Of a DNA stretch of 60,162 nt, positions 16,181-25,835 are shown piece after piece; the first letter of the stretch is position 1; the number at the start of each line of letters is the position of its first letter. The translations under genes were made by a program, and so were the position numbers. Origin of the DNA: Polymorphobacter_B sp038225475 (GTDB lineage Bacteria > Pseudomonadota > Alphaproteobacteria > Sphingomonadales > Sphingomonadaceae); contig JBBRRA010000013.1 of the NCBI GenBank assembly GCA_038225475.1, positions 1-60,162 of the forward strand, written 5' to 3'. Below the pieces are notes generated by a model. The model was given only the letters and a program-made list of their open reading frames with translations. It had not been told where the DNA came from and did no database searches.

Positions 16181-18931
16181 ATGGCCAAACAGCATCTCTA
16201 TCTCGTCGACGGTTCGGGTTATATTTTCCGGGCCTATCACCGCCTGCCGCCGCTGACCGATCCGCAGGGCACACCGGTGGGGGCGGTCTATGGCTTTACC
16301 GCGATGATCTGGAAGCTGATCGCCGAGCTGAACGCGGCCGAGGCACCGACGCATCTGGCGGTCATCCTCGACGCCTCGTCGAAGACGTTTCGCAACGACC
16401 TGTACGATCAATACAAGGCGAACCGCCCGCCGCCGCCCGACGACCTGATCCCGCAGTTTCCGCTGATCCGCGACGCGGTGCGCGCGTTTTCGGTGCCGTG
16501 CATCGAGCAGGAGGGGTATGAGGCCGACGACATCATCGCGTCCTATGCGCTCGAGGCGCTCAAGGACGGTTTCGACGTGACGATCGTCTCGTCGGACAAG
16601 GATTTGATGCAGCTGATCCAGCCCGGGCTGGACATGTACGATACGATGAAGAACGTCCGGATCGACCGCGCCGCGGTCATCGACAAGTTCGGCGTGCCGC
16701 CCGAACAGGTCGGCGAGGTGCTCGCGCTGATGGGCGACAGCGTCGACAATGTCCCCGGCGTGCGCGGCGTCGGCCCCAAGGGCGCGGCCGACCTGATCCG
16801 CGAATTCGGCACTGTCGAGGCGTTGCTGTCGCGGCTCGACGAGATCAAGCGGCCGAAGCTGCGCGAGATGCTCGAAACGCACGCCGACAATGCCCGGCTG
16901 TCGCGCGAGCTGGTGCGGTTGAAGGACGACATGGCGCTCGCCCGCCCGCTGACCGAGCTGACGCTGCGCCCGCCCGCGCCCGCTCCGCTCGCGGCGTTTC
17001 TTGCCAAACATGGTTTCCGGACGCTGCTCGCCAAGCTGGGCCGCGAGGCCGAGGCCGATCATGCGATGCCCGTCGAGGACGTGCCGCCCGCACCGTTCGA
17101 TCACAAAGCCTATGAGTGCGTCACCACGCTCGACCGGCTCGACTGGTGGATCGATCAGGCGCGGACGCGCGGCGTCGTCGCGGTCGATAGCGAGACCGAC
17201 AGCCTCGACGCGACGCGCGCCACGCTGGTCGGGCTCAGCCTCGCGCTCGAGCCCGGCCTCGCCTGCTATGTGCCGGTCGCGCACAAGAAGGGCGACGGCC
17301 TGCTTGCCGAAGCGGTTGCGCAGCTTGACGCCGCGACGGTGATCGCCCGGCTGAACCCGCTGTTTGCCGACCGTGCGGTGCTCAAGATCGGTCAGAATTT
17401 CAAATATGACATGATCGTTTTCGCGCATGCCGGCGCGGGACCGATCGCGCCGTACGACGATACCATGCTGATGAGCTATGCGCTCGACGGCGGGCGCTGG
17501 AACCACGGCATGGACGAGCTGAGCACCCGCCACCTCGGGCATACGCCGATCGCATTCAAGGAACTGACGGGCACCGCCAAGGCGCGGATCAGCTTCGACC
17601 ATGTGCCGCTCGACCGCGCCACCGAATATGCCGCCGAAGACGCCGATGTGACGCTGCGGCTGCACGGCTGTTTCGCCAAGCGGCTGTGGCGCGAAGGCGT
17701 GACGCGGATCTACGAGCATGTCGACCGGCCGCTGCTGCCCGTCGTCGCGGCGATGGAGACGGCGGGCATCAAGGTCGACCGGGGCGCGCTCGTCGGGCTG
17801 TCGGCCGCTTATGAGGCCGAGATCGCCAGCCTCGAGACGCAGATTTTCGAAGCCGCCGGCGGACCGTTCACGATCGGCAGTCCGAAACAGCTTGGCGAGG
17901 TGCTGTTCGACCGGCTCGGGCACAAGGCGGGCAAGAAAAGCGGCAAGACCGGCGCGTATGTCACCGATGTGACCGAGCTCGAACGGCTGGCGAACAGCGG
18001 CGTCGACATTGCCGCGCGCGTGCTCGAATGGCGGCAGAACTCGAAGCTCAAATCGACCTATACCGACGCGCTGCAGGCGCAGATCAATCCGGCGACCGAC
18101 CGCGTTCATACCAGCTTCGCGCTCGCCGCGACCTCGACCGGGCGGCTGTCGTCGTCGGACCCCAATTTGCAGAATATCCCGATCCGCACCGAGCTTGGGC
18201 GCAAGATCCGCCATGCCTTCATCGCCGAGGCGGGGCATGTCATCCTTGCCGCCGACTATAACCAGATCGAGCTGCGGCTGGCGGCGCACATCGCCGATGT
18301 GCCCGAACTGCGCGCGGTCTATGCCGAAGGCGGTGACGTCCACACGCTGACCGCACAGGAGGTGTTCGGTGCGGTCGACCGCGAGGCGCGCAACAAGGCC
18401 AAGACGATCAACTTCGCGATCATCTATGGCATCTCGGCGTTCGGGCTGGCGCAGCGGCTCGGCATCGATCGCGGCGAGGCGGCGCGCTATATCGAAACCT
18501 ATTTCGACCGCTTCCCCGGCATCCGGCGCTATATGGCCGAAACCGTCATGGCGTGCCGCGAACACGGCTATGTCACCACGCTGTTCGGGCGCAAGACGCA
18601 TTTGCCGATGATCCATTCGAAGGTGCAGGGCGAACGGCAATTCGCCGAGCGCGCGGCGGTCAACGCGCCGATCCAGGGCACCAGCGCCGACATCATCAAG
18701 CGCGCGATGGTGCGGATGCCCGGTGCGCTCGCCGACGCCGGGCTGACGGGAACGCGGATGCTGCTGCAGGTGCACGACGAACTGGTGTTCGAGGTGCCCG
18801 AAGCCGAAGTCGCCGCAGCGACCGAGGTAATCCGCAGCGTGATGATCGACGCGCCGCTGCCCGCCGTGCCGCTGTCGGTGCCGCTCGGCGTCGAAGTCGG
18901 CACCGGGCGCAGCTGGGGCGACGCGCATTGA
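16181..18931 (+). CDS. polA: DNA polymerase I
   Basis: A 916-residue three-domain enzyme for repair and Okazaki fragment processing. The 5' nuclease domain (residues 1-~300) has LVDGSGYIFRAYH, YEADDIIASYA and MGDSVDNVPGV. The 3'-5' proofreading domain is intact, with Asp/Glu in VAVDSETDSL, Asp in GQNFKYDM and YAAEDADV. The polymerase domain carries motif A LAADYNQIELRL, motif B RNKAKTINFAIIYG and motif C LQVHDELVFEV. The start is the ATG of MAKQHLYLVDG. The open frame extends upstream into the MgtC-like gene but without homology. Its stop overlaps the likely TTG start of the DoxX gene. Confidence 0.98.
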   Translation: MAKQHLYLVDGSGYIFRAYHRLPPLTDPQGTPVGAVYGFTAMIWKLIAELNAAEAPTHLAVILDASSKTFRNDLYDQYKANRPPPPDDLIPQFPLIRDAVRAFSVPCIEQEGYEADDIIASYALEALKDGFDVTIVSSDKDLMQLIQPGLDMYDTMKNVRIDRAAVIDKFGVPPEQVGEVLALMGDSVDNVPGVRGVGPKGAADLIREFGTVEALLSRLDEIKRPKLREMLETHADNARLSRELVRLKDDMALARPLTELTLRPPAPAPLAAFLAKHGFRTLLAKLGREAEADHAMPVEDVPPAPFDHKAYECVTTLDRLDWWIDQARTRGVVAVDSETDSLDATRATLVGLSLALEPGLACYVPVAHKKGDGLLAEAVAQLDAATVIARLNPLFADRAVLKIGQNFKYDMIVFAHAGAGPIAPYDDTMLMSYALDGGRWNHGMDELSTRHLGHTPIAFKELTGTAKARISFDHVPLDRATEYAAEDADVTLRLHGCFAKRLWREGVTRIYEHVDRPLLPVVAAMETAGIKVDRGALVGLSAAYEAEIASLETQIFEAAGGPFTIGSPKQLGEVLFDRLGHKAGKKSGKTGAYVTDVTELERLANSGVDIAARVLEWRQNSKLKSTYTDALQAQINPATDRVHTSFALAATSTGRLSSSDPNLQNIPIRTELGRKIRHAFIAEAGHVILAADYNQIELRLAAHIADVPELRAVYAEGGDVHTLTAQEVFGAVDREARNKAKTINFAIIYGISAFGLAQRLGIDRGEAARYIETYFDRFPGIRRYMAETVMACREHGYVTTLFGRKTHLPMIHSKVQGERQFAERAAVNAPIQGTSADIIKRAMVRMPGALADAGLTGTRMLLQVHDELVFEVPEAEVAAATEVIRSVMIDAPLPAVPLSVPLGVEVGTGRSWGDAH

Positions 18932-19338
18932 CGACCAGCCGCGTGCGCCCGGTCATGCGCTGGCTGATGATCGCTTTTTACCTGATTGCCGGAATCGTTC
19001 ACCTGCGCAGCCCGGCGGCGTTCCTGCCGATCATGCCCGGCTGGGTGCCGTTTCCGCAGCAGACCGTGCTGCTGACGGGGATCGCCGAACTCGCCGGCGC
19101 GGTCGGGCTGATGGTCCCGCGGTTGCGCCGTGCCGCCGGCATCGGGCTGGCGCTATATGCGCTGTGCGTGTTTCCGGCGAACATCAAGCATGCTGTCGAC
19201 GGGGTGGTGCTCGGCGGGACCCGGCTCGGCTGGGGGTATCATGCACCGCGGCTGCTGTTCCAGCCGGTGCTGATCTGGTGGGCGCTGTTCGTCGGCGAGG
19301 TGACGCGCTGGCCGTTCGAAATGCGGCGCTCCAATTGA
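18928..19338 (+). CDS. DoxX family membrane protein
   Basis: A small integral membrane protein of about 136 residues with four predicted helices (RWLMIAFYLIAGIVHL, LLTGIAELAGAVGLMV, IGLALYALCVF, LLFQPVLIWWALFVG) and the DoxX-like PxxFLPIMPGWVPFP loop. The likely start is the TTG overlapping the polA stop (ATTGA), which has a GGGGCG ribosome binding site; an ATG at 18955 would remove nine residues. DoxX proteins are quinone- or redox-associated membrane subunits of mostly unknown role. It probably depends on polA transcription. Confidence 0.8.
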   Translation: MTTSRVRPVMRWLMIAFYLIAGIVHLRSPAAFLPIMPGWVPFPQQTVLLTGIAELAGAVGLMVPRLRRAAGIGLALYALCVFPANIKHAVDGVVLGGTRLGWGYHAPRLLFQPVLIWWALFVGEVTRWPFEMRRSN

Positions 19339-19363
19339 CTAAACGGGGTCGGCTGCCTATGTC
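19335..19363 (+). promoter_or_regulatory. Sigma-70-like promoter of secA
   Basis: TTGACT (19335-19340), a 17-bp spacer, and TATGTC (19358-19363) lie 62 bp before the secA ATG. The -35 matches consensus at five of six positions; the -10 is weak, as is common in GC-rich alphaproteobacteria. The leader after it contains a 7-bp hairpin (19373-19379 with 19391-19397). Confidence 0.6.
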
Positions 19364-19425
19364 GCAGCCGTCACGGGCATCGGCCCGGCGTGCCCGTTCG
19401 GCGCGCCAATTCGGTTAGGACGTTC

Positions 19426-22158
19426 ATGCTTGCAGCTCTCGCGAAACGGATTTTCGGGTCGTCGACCGATCGTTACGTCAAGTCGTTGCAGCCCACCGTC
19501 GCGCGGATCAACGCGCTCGAGCCCGAAATCGCGGCGCTTTCGGATGACGCGCTGAAGGCGCAGACGGTCAAGCTGCGCGCCCGGCTCGAAGGCGGCGCGA
19601 CGCTCGACGACCTGCTGCCGGAGGCGTTTGCCACCGTGCGCGAAGCTGCCAAGCGGACGCTCGGCCAGCGCCATTATGATGTTCAGCTGGTCGGCGGCAT
19701 CGTGCTGCATCGGGGCGAGATTGCCGAGATGCGGACCGGCGAGGGCAAGACGCTGGTGGCGACGCTCGCCTGCTATCTCAATGCGCTGGCGGGCAAGGGC
19801 GTGCATGTCGTGACAGTCAACGACTATCTGGCGCGCCGCGATGCCGACTGGATGGGGCAGGTCTATACCTTCCTCGGCCTCAGCGTCGGCGTCATCGTGC
19901 CCAACCTCGACGACGACACGCGCCGCGCGGCCTATGCCTCGGACATCACCTACGGCACCAACAACGAATTCGGTTTCGACTATCTGCGCGACAACATGAA
20001 ATATTCGCGCCCGCAGATGGTCCAGCGGCCGTTCTTCTATGCGATCACCGACGAGGTCGATTCGGTGCTGATCGACGAAGCGCGGACGCCGCTGATCATC
20101 TCGGGGCCGACCGACGACAAGTCCGAGCTGTATATTGCGGTCGATGCGGTGGTGGCGACGTTCGACGCGCCCGACTACGAGATCGACGAGAAGCAGAAGT
20201 CGGTGATCCTGACCGAAAGCGGTACCGAACGCGCCGAGCGTGCGCTTGAGGCGGCAGGGCTGCTCGAGGGTGAAAACCTGTACGATTTCGAGAACACGCA
20301 GGTCGTCCATCACCTCAACCAGGCGCTGCGCGCCAACATGATCTACAAGCGCGACACCGATTACATCGTGCGCGGCGGCAAGGTCATCATCATCGACGAG
20401 TTCACCGGGCGGATGATGGACGGGCGGCGCTGGGCCGATGGGCTGCACCAGGCGGTCGAGGCGAAAGAGCATGTCGAGATCATGCCCGAGAACCAGACGC
20501 TCGCATCGATCACCTTCCAGAATTACTTCCGGCTGTACCCCAAACTTGGCGGCATGACCGGCACGGCATCGACCGAGGCGGCGGAATTCTTCGACATCTA
20601 CAAGCTCAACGTCGTCGAAATCCCGACCAATTTGCCGGTGCAGCGCAAGGACGCCGAGGACGAATTTTACAAGAACGCCGATGAAAAGTTCAAGGCGATC
20701 GTCAAGACCATCCGCGAGGCGAGCAGCCGCGGCCAGCCGATCCTCGTCGGCACGGTATCGATCGACAAGTCCGAGCAGCTGAGCGAATTCCTCAAGACCG
20801 AGGGTGTCGAGCACACCGTGCTCAACGCGCGCTACCATGAGCAGGAGGCGCATATCGTGGCGCAGGCCGGGCGGCTTGGCGGCGTGACGATCGCCACCAA
20901 CATGGCCGGGCGCGGCACCGACATCCAGCTCGGCGGCAATTTCGAGGCGCGCGTCGCCGACGAGCTCGACGGCATGCCCGACGGACCCGAGCGCGATGCC
21001 GCCACCGCGCGGATCAAGGCCGAAATCGCCGCCGAACGCGACGCCGTGCGCGCCGTCGGCGGGCTGTTCGTGCTCGGCACCGAGCGCCACGAGAGCCGCC
21101 GCATCGACAATCAGCTGCGCGGCCGTTCGGGGCGGCAGGGCGATCCGGGGTTCAGCCGGTTTTACCTCAGCCTCGACGATGATCTGCTGCGCATCTTTGG
21201 GCAGCAGACGATGCTGACGCGGATGATGAACGACGGCCTTGCCGAGGGCGAGGCGATCGTTCACCCGTGGATTTCGAAGGCGATCGAGACCGCGCAGAAA
21301 AAGGTCGAGGCGCGCAACTACGACCAGCGCAAGAACGTCGTCCAGTACGACGACGTGATGAACGACCAGCGCAAGGTGGTCTATGACCAGCGTGCCGACA
21401 TCATGGATTCGGAAGCCGTCGGCGACGTCGTGATCGACATGCGCCACGAGACCGTCAACGCGCTCGTCGCGACGCATTGCCCGCCCGGCAGCTATCCCGA
21501 GCAATGGGATGTCGTGGCGCTGCAGGCGGCGGTGACCGACACGCTCGGGCTCGACGTGGCGGTCGCCGACTGGGTCAAGGAAGCGCGCGTCGACCCCGAG
21601 ATGATGGTCGACCGGCTGATCGAGCACAGCGACGCGATGATGGCGGCAAAGGCTGCCGATGTGCCGCCGACGTCATGGATCCAGATCGAAAAGAACTTTC
21701 TGCTGCAGGCGCTCGACCATCATTGGAAGGAGCATCTGGCGACGTTGGACGCGCTGCGCAACGTCATCCATTTGCGCGCCTATGCGCAAAAGACGCCGCT
21801 CAACGAATATAAGTCGGAAGCGTTCGCGCTGTTCGAGCGCATGCTCGTGCTGGTCCGCGAGGATGTCACGCGGATGCTGGCCAATGCGCGGTTCGAAATG
21901 GACCCGCAGCCGCTCGACGACTTGGCGCTGCCGTCGTTCATCACGACGCATATCGATCCGCTGACCGGCAACAACGATGCCTTCGGCCCGCGCGGCAACC
22001 TCCCCGCCGGCGCGTTGGCGTTTGCGCAGGGCGCAGCCGCAGCGCTGACCGATGTCGATCCCGACGACGTCGCCGACTGGCAGCGCACGGTGTCGCGCAA
22101 TGCGCTGTGCCCATGTGGATCGGGCAACAAATTCAAGCACTGCCACGGCGTCGTCTGA
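19426..22158 (+). CDS. secA: Preprotein translocase ATPase SecA
   Basis: A 910-residue motor of the Sec export pathway, working on the SecYEG channel (secY lies at 40038). Walker A is MRTGEGKTLVAT near residue 103, DEAD-type Walker B follows in TDEVDSVLIDEARTPL, and NBD2 carries ATNMAGRGTDIQLGG and the LRGRSGRQGDPG motif. The helical wing and scaffold domains are complete. The C terminus ends in the zinc-binding SEC-C element CPCGSGNKFKHCHG, which binds SecB and lipids. The start ATG follows TTAGGA at proper spacing. A more upstream start would add only unconserved residues. Confidence 0.98.
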   Translation: MLAALAKRIFGSSTDRYVKSLQPTVARINALEPEIAALSDDALKAQTVKLRARLEGGATLDDLLPEAFATVREAAKRTLGQRHYDVQLVGGIVLHRGEIAEMRTGEGKTLVATLACYLNALAGKGVHVVTVNDYLARRDADWMGQVYTFLGLSVGVIVPNLDDDTRRAAYASDITYGTNNEFGFDYLRDNMKYSRPQMVQRPFFYAITDEVDSVLIDEARTPLIISGPTDDKSELYIAVDAVVATFDAPDYEIDEKQKSVILTESGTERAERALEAAGLLEGENLYDFENTQVVHHLNQALRANMIYKRDTDYIVRGGKVIIIDEFTGRMMDGRRWADGLHQAVEAKEHVEIMPENQTLASITFQNYFRLYPKLGGMTGTASTEAAEFFDIYKLNVVEIPTNLPVQRKDAEDEFYKNADEKFKAIVKTIREASSRGQPILVGTVSIDKSEQLSEFLKTEGVEHTVLNARYHEQEAHIVAQAGRLGGVTIATNMAGRGTDIQLGGNFEARVADELDGMPDGPERDAATARIKAEIAAERDAVRAVGGLFVLGTERHESRRIDNQLRGRSGRQGDPGFSRFYLSLDDDLLRIFGQQTMLTRMMNDGLAEGEAIVHPWISKAIETAQKKVEARNYDQRKNVVQYDDVMNDQRKVVYDQRADIMDSEAVGDVVIDMRHETVNALVATHCPPGSYPEQWDVVALQAAVTDTLGLDVAVADWVKEARVDPEMMVDRLIEHSDAMMAAKAADVPPTSWIQIEKNFLLQALDHHWKEHLATLDALRNVIHLRAYAQKTPLNEYKSEAFALFERMLVLVREDVTRMLANARFEMDPQPLDDLALPSFITTHIDPLTGNNDAFGPRGNLPAGALAFAQGAAAALTDVDPDDVADWQRTVSRNALCPCGSGNKFKHCHGVV

Positions 22159-22234
22159 GCCGGGCGCGCCGCCACGCTATCCAAGCGCGGGACGATCCGG
22201 CATAGTCGCTGCAGCATCAGCGGGGGCTTGCGCA

Positions 22235-22555
22235 ATGATCGTCGTCACCACCGAAAACATCACCGGCCACCGCGTTGTCGAGGTGAAGGGGCAGGTGTTC
22301 GGCGTGGTGGTGCGCAGCCGTGGCATCGGCGGCAATTTCATGGCGGCGCTGCGGTCGATCGTCGGCGGCGAGATCAAGGAATATACTGCGATGCTCGAGG
22401 AGGCGCGCCGTCACGCGACCGACCGCATGGTCGCCAATGCGCGGCTGATGGGCGGCAATGCGATCGTGATGATGCGCTTCGATTCGTCGGAGATCGCGCA
22501 GACGATGAGCGAAATCGTCGCCTATGGAACCGCCGTCGTGATCGACCCTGCATGA
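22235..22555 (+). CDS. YbjQ/UPF0145 family protein
   Basis: A 106-residue protein of the YbjQ (heavy-metal-binding domain) family: TENITGHRVVEVKGQVFGVVVRSRG, then GGEIKEYTAMLEEARRHATDRM and the AxxxGGNAIVMMRFDSSE core. Homologues form decameric rings and are of uncertain physiological role; the metal link is only a family name. Its stop overlaps the start of the next gene (ATGA), so at least three genes (22235-23705) appear to be one operon of small envelope or unknown proteins. Confidence 0.88.
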   Translation: MIVVTTENITGHRVVEVKGQVFGVVVRSRGIGGNFMAALRSIVGGEIKEYTAMLEEARRHATDRMVANARLMGGNAIVMMRFDSSEIAQTMSEIVAYGTAVVIDPA

Positions 22556-22833
22556 TGCGCGGCGCGGTCATCATGGTCGTTGCGGCGCTGCTGCTGCTGA
22601 CGTTGATCGGCTGGCCGCAAACGCTGGGCCCGGCGCTGGTGCTCGCGGTGCTGCTCGCCGGGCTGGTTTTCGAAAATTTCCGCTACCGCCGGTTGCAGGC
22701 GTCGCGTCCCGGGCCGGGCTTTGCCGCGACGGCCGAGCAATTCCTCGATCCCGAAACCGGCGCGGCGGTGCAGGTCTGGTTCAACGCCGCAACCGGCGAG
22801 CGACGCTATGTGGCCCCCCTGATCGGAGATTGA
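22552..22833 (+). CDS. Single-pass membrane protein, unknown function
   Basis: A 93-residue protein. The first ~40 residues form one or two hydrophobic helices (GAVIMVVAALLLLTLIGW, GPALVLAVLLAGLVF), followed by a basic stop-transfer NFRYRRLQ and a soluble tail with EQFLDPETGAAVQVWFNAATGERRYV. The tail resembles a short conserved motif found after membrane anchors in sphingomonad hypothetical proteins, but I cannot name the family. The ATG overlaps the YbjQ stop, indicating translational coupling. Confidence 0.75.
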   Translation: MMRGAVIMVVAALLLLTLIGWPQTLGPALVLAVLLAGLVFENFRYRRLQASRPGPGFAATAEQFLDPETGAAVQVWFNAATGERRYVAPLIGD

Positions 22834-22835
22834 CG

Positions 22836-23705
22836 ATGCTGTACCGGACGATCCGCGTCGCCGTGCCGATGCTGGCGCTGCTGGTGCTGGCGGCATGCTT
22901 TCTGTTGCCGGGCAAGTTCGCCTCGACGCTCGACGTCCGGCGCGACGGGCATTTCAGCTTCGCCTACAAAGGCGAGATCGTGGTGTTCAGTCCCGACGCG
23001 ATGAAAGGCAAACCAACGCCGGTCCGCGATGACCCCGCAGCGCCGTGTTTCGGCGCGGCGCCGGGGCTGCAGCCGGTTCCAAAGCTGCCCCCGCCGGTCG
23101 TCACCGGCCCGACCAGCCACGTTTGTTCGAAGGCGGAGCAGGTGGCGCGCACGGCAAATGTCGCGCGCATGAATGCCGACGCCGCCGAACGCCGCAAGCG
23201 CGAAGGCGATCAGCTTGCCAAGATGATCGGCATGGACCCTGGCGACGAAGCCTCGATGCAGGCCTATGCGGCGATCCTGCAAAAGCAGGCCGGCTGGCGC
23301 TCGGTGGTCTATCGCGGCAAGGGGGTTTTCGACGTCGATTTCGCGCAATCGGGCGTGCTCGACCGCGACTTCATCTTTCCGCTGCTGCCGCGGACGAACT
23401 ACATCATGCCGTTCGTGGTGATCCGCAAACGCGCCGACGGCGCGGTCCTGGTCAGCGCGCCGGGCTTCCATGCCAACCCGATGGCGGCGTTTGCCAACGG
23501 CTTCGACGGGTCGCTGGGCGGCGCGCCGATGGTGCCGGGGACCACCGGCCCGCAGGGCAGCCTGACGATCACATCCGACGCCGCGCCGCTGACCAACAAC
23601 ACCGACGACGGCCGCGCGCGCGACGGCGACCGCAGCGTGCTCCGCTGGGCAGTCGGCCCGGCAAGCGACAAAATCCCCGAGGCGTTGCTGCCGCTGGAGC
23701 GCTGA
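22836..23705 (+). CDS. Lipoprotein, unknown function
   Basis: A 289-residue protein whose N terminus (MLYRTIRVAVPMLALLVLAAC) is a lipoprotein signal with lipobox LAAC at about residue 21. The mature part contains a region with two Cys (PCFG and HVCSK), a charged helical stretch (ADAAERRKREGDQLAKMIG) and a C-terminal beta-rich part. I recognise no named family. The ATG is preceded by CGGAG; a TTG six bases earlier overlaps the previous stop. It is the last gene of the YbjQ operon. Confidence 0.75.
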   Translation: MLYRTIRVAVPMLALLVLAACFLLPGKFASTLDVRRDGHFSFAYKGEIVVFSPDAMKGKPTPVRDDPAAPCFGAAPGLQPVPKLPPPVVTGPTSHVCSKAEQVARTANVARMNADAAERRKREGDQLAKMIGMDPGDEASMQAYAAILQKQAGWRSVVYRGKGVFDVDFAQSGVLDRDFIFPLLPRTNYIMPFVVIRKRADGAVLVSAPGFHANPMAAFANGFDGSLGGAPMVPGTTGPQGSLTITSDAAPLTNNTDDGRARDGDRSVLRWAVGPASDKIPEALLPLER

Positions 23706-23817
23706 CCAACCCGCAAAAAAGCGATGCCGTTCAGCCGGTTGCGGGGCAGGTCGCAGCTGCTCGCGGTGCCGTTCGCCAGTACCGGTCCAATCCCGCTGTA
23801 GTTGGTCTGCGGTCCGG

Positions 23818-23846
23818 TTGACGGTGCACCGGCGGGCGGCTACCGC
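23818..23846 (+). promoter_or_regulatory. Possible promoter of the SDR/glycosyltransferase pair
   Basis: TTGACG (23818-23823), a 17-bp spacer and a poor -10 TACCGC (23841-23846) end 20 bp before the ATG at 23867. The -35 and spacing are good but the -10 is weak, so this is a candidate only. Confidence 0.4.
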
Positions 23847-23866
23847 TCCCCGCCGAGGAGAACCAC

Positions 23867-24817
23867 ATGCTCGCTGCGGCAAAACGAATTTTGGTGACCG
23901 GGGGGGCAGGATTTCTGGGATCGCAGCTGTGTGACCGGCTGATTGCCGAGGGTCACGACGTGCTGTGCGTCGACAATTTCTTCACCGGCCACAAGCGCAA
24001 CATCGCGCATCTGCTCGACCATCCGAGCTTCGAGCTGATGCGGCACGACGTGACGTTTCCGCTGTTCGTCGAGGTCGATGAAATCTACAATCTCGCCTGC
24101 CCCGCGTCGCCGGTGCAATATCAGGTCAATCCGGTGCAGACCACCAAGACCTCGGTGCACGGCGCGATCAATATGCTCGGCCTTGCCAAACGCGTGCGCG
24201 CCAAAGTGCTGCAGGCATCGACCAGCGAAGTCTATGGCGATCCCGAGGTGCATCCGCAGCCCGAAAGCTATTGGGGGCGGGTTAATCCGATCGGGCCGCG
24301 GGCGTGCTATGACGAGGGCAAGCGCTGCGCCGAAACGCTGTTTTTCGACTATCACCGGCAGAATGCGGTGCGCATCAAGGTGGCACGGATTTTCAACACC
24401 TACGGGCCGCGCATGGACCCGGCCGACGGGCGCGTGGTGTCGAACTTCATCGTGCAGGCGCTGGGCGGCAAGCCGTTGACGATCTATGGCGACGGCCAGC
24501 AAACGCGCAGCTTTTGCTATTCGGACGATCTGATCGACGGGCTGGTGCGCCTGATGAACAGTCCCGACGATCTGACCGGGCCGGTCAACCTCGGTAATCC
24601 GGGTGAATTCACGATGCTCGAACTTGCCGAGAAAGTCGTTGCGATGACCGGATCGGCGTCGAAGATCATCCACGAGCCGCTGCCGACCGACGACCCGCGC
24701 CAGCGCAAGCCGGTGATCGACCTCGCGCGCTCGGCGCTCGGTTGGGAGCCCAAGGTCGATCTTGACGCCGGGCTGGCGCGGACCATCGCCTATTTCAAGG
24801 GATTGATGGCGCAGTGA
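23867..24817 (+). CDS. UDP-glucuronate decarboxylase-like SDR enzyme
   Basis: A 316-residue extended short-chain dehydrogenase/reductase. It has an NAD-binding loop TGGAGFLGSQLC, the UXS-type substrate loop CPASPVQYQVNPV, and the catalytic Thr/Ser in STSEVYGDP with Tyr-x3-Lys in YDEGK. These motifs match UDP-xylose synthase (UDP-GlcA to UDP-xylose), and the length agrees. The ATG is preceded by GAGGAG. It is translationally coupled (GTGA) to a glycosyltransferase, so the product sugar nucleotide probably feeds a surface glycan. Confidence 0.88.
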   Translation: MLAAAKRILVTGGAGFLGSQLCDRLIAEGHDVLCVDNFFTGHKRNIAHLLDHPSFELMRHDVTFPLFVEVDEIYNLACPASPVQYQVNPVQTTKTSVHGAINMLGLAKRVRAKVLQASTSEVYGDPEVHPQPESYWGRVNPIGPRACYDEGKRCAETLFFDYHRQNAVRIKVARIFNTYGPRMDPADGRVVSNFIVQALGGKPLTIYGDGQQTRSFCYSDDLIDGLVRLMNSPDDLTGPVNLGNPGEFTMLELAEKVVAMTGSASKIIHEPLPTDDPRQRKPVIDLARSALGWEPKVDLDAGLARTIAYFKGLMAQ

Positions 24818-25773
24818 CCGACGCGACGCCGGGCGGTGCCGCTGCTGCCGCAGGCGGGCTCCCGGCGCTCGAGACACCGGTGGCGTTTATCGTCTTCAAT
24901 CGCCCCGAGCCGACGCGGCAGGTGTTTGCAGCGATTCGCGCCGCGCGCCCGACGACGTTGCTCATTATCGCCGACGGTGCGCGCGCCGGGCGCGACGGCG
25001 AGGCGGAGCGAGTCGCGGCGGTGCGCGCGATCGTCGCCGGAATCGACTGGCCGTGCCGGGTGCTGACCGACTTCGCTGCGGTCAACATGGGGTGCGGCGC
25101 GCGCGTTTCGTCGGGGCTCGACTGGGTCTTTGCGCAGGTCGACCGCGCGATCGTGCTCGAAGACGACTGCCTGCCGTCGCCGTCGTTCTTCCGGTTCTGC
25201 GAGACCATGCTCGGAGCTTACCGCGACGACCGGCGCATCTTCGCAATTTCAGGTTCGAACTTCGGTGGCGCGACCACCGGCACGGGGCATTATTATTCGG
25301 ATTATGCGTTGATGTGGGGGTGGGCGACGTGGGCCGATCGCTGGGCGGAGTACCGCTTTACGGCCACCGACGCGGCTGCGGTCATCACTGCGAAATGGTG
25401 GAAAAACCCCGTTAAGTATCTGTATTGGCAGCGGATATTCCGGCAGCTCAACCGGGGCCTGATCGACACCTGGGACTATCAATGGCTGCTGACCTTGTGG
25501 CGCAACGGGGCGGTTGCAGTGCGTCCGCCGGTCAATCTGGTCCAGAATATCGGCTTTGGCGCGGACGCGACGCATACCTCGGTGGCCGATACGCCGCTGG
25601 CGGCGATGCTTGCGGTGACGACCGATGCCGACTTCGCCGCCGCCGATGGCCCGGTGCAGGGCAACCGCGCGCGCGACCGCCACGATGACCGCGAATGGGC
25701 GTTGCTCAACTGGCGTTCGGTGGCGCTGATGTACTTCCCGTGGCTCAGCCGGCGAAAATGGCAGCGGCGCTGA
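24814..25773 (+). CDS. Glycosyltransferase (GT2/HlpA-like)
   Basis: A 319-residue protein starting at a GTG that overlaps the stop of the SDR gene. After a short Ala/Gly-rich N terminus it has the GT-A start ETPVAFIVFNRPEPTRQVF, an acidic metal-site motif VLEDDCLPSPSFF near residue 118, and the conserved WGWATWADRW near residue 167. It resembles proteins annotated as hemolytic protein HlpA-like nucleotide-diphospho-sugar transferases. Donor and acceptor are unknown. The neighbouring enzyme suggests a pentose or uronic-acid derived donor. Confidence 0.82.
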   Translation: MTDATPGGAAAAAGGLPALETPVAFIVFNRPEPTRQVFAAIRAARPTTLLIIADGARAGRDGEAERVAAVRAIVAGIDWPCRVLTDFAAVNMGCGARVSSGLDWVFAQVDRAIVLEDDCLPSPSFFRFCETMLGAYRDDRRIFAISGSNFGGATTGTGHYYSDYALMWGWATWADRWAEYRFTATDAAAVITAKWWKNPVKYLYWQRIFRQLNRGLIDTWDYQWLLTLWRNGAVAVRPPVNLVQNIGFGADATHTSVADTPLAAMLAVTTDADFAAADGPVQGNRARDRHDDREWALLNWRSVALMYFPWLSRRKWQRR

Positions 25774-25806
25774 GGCCGAACGCGCGTTGGGCGAAGCGAT
25801 ACCCCG

Positions 25807-25835
25807 TTGACCGCATCGGTCTTCGGACGTATAGG
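25807..25835 (+). promoter_or_regulatory. Sigma-70-like promoter of the str operon
   Basis: TTGACC (25807-25812), exactly 17 bp, then TATAGG (25830-25835). It is the best promoter match in the gap before rpsL and would give a leader of about 195 nt, which is long enough to host r-protein autoregulation. Confidence 0.65.

Noticed and set aside
16031..18928. A 965-codon open frame antisense to polA
   Set aside because: It mirrors polA throughout. Such long antisense frames arise in GC-rich coding DNA, and the polA sense protein has all its motifs.
19357..21627. A 756-codon antisense frame over secA
   Set aside because: A mirror of secA codon structure, rich in His/Asp/Arg without recognisable domains.
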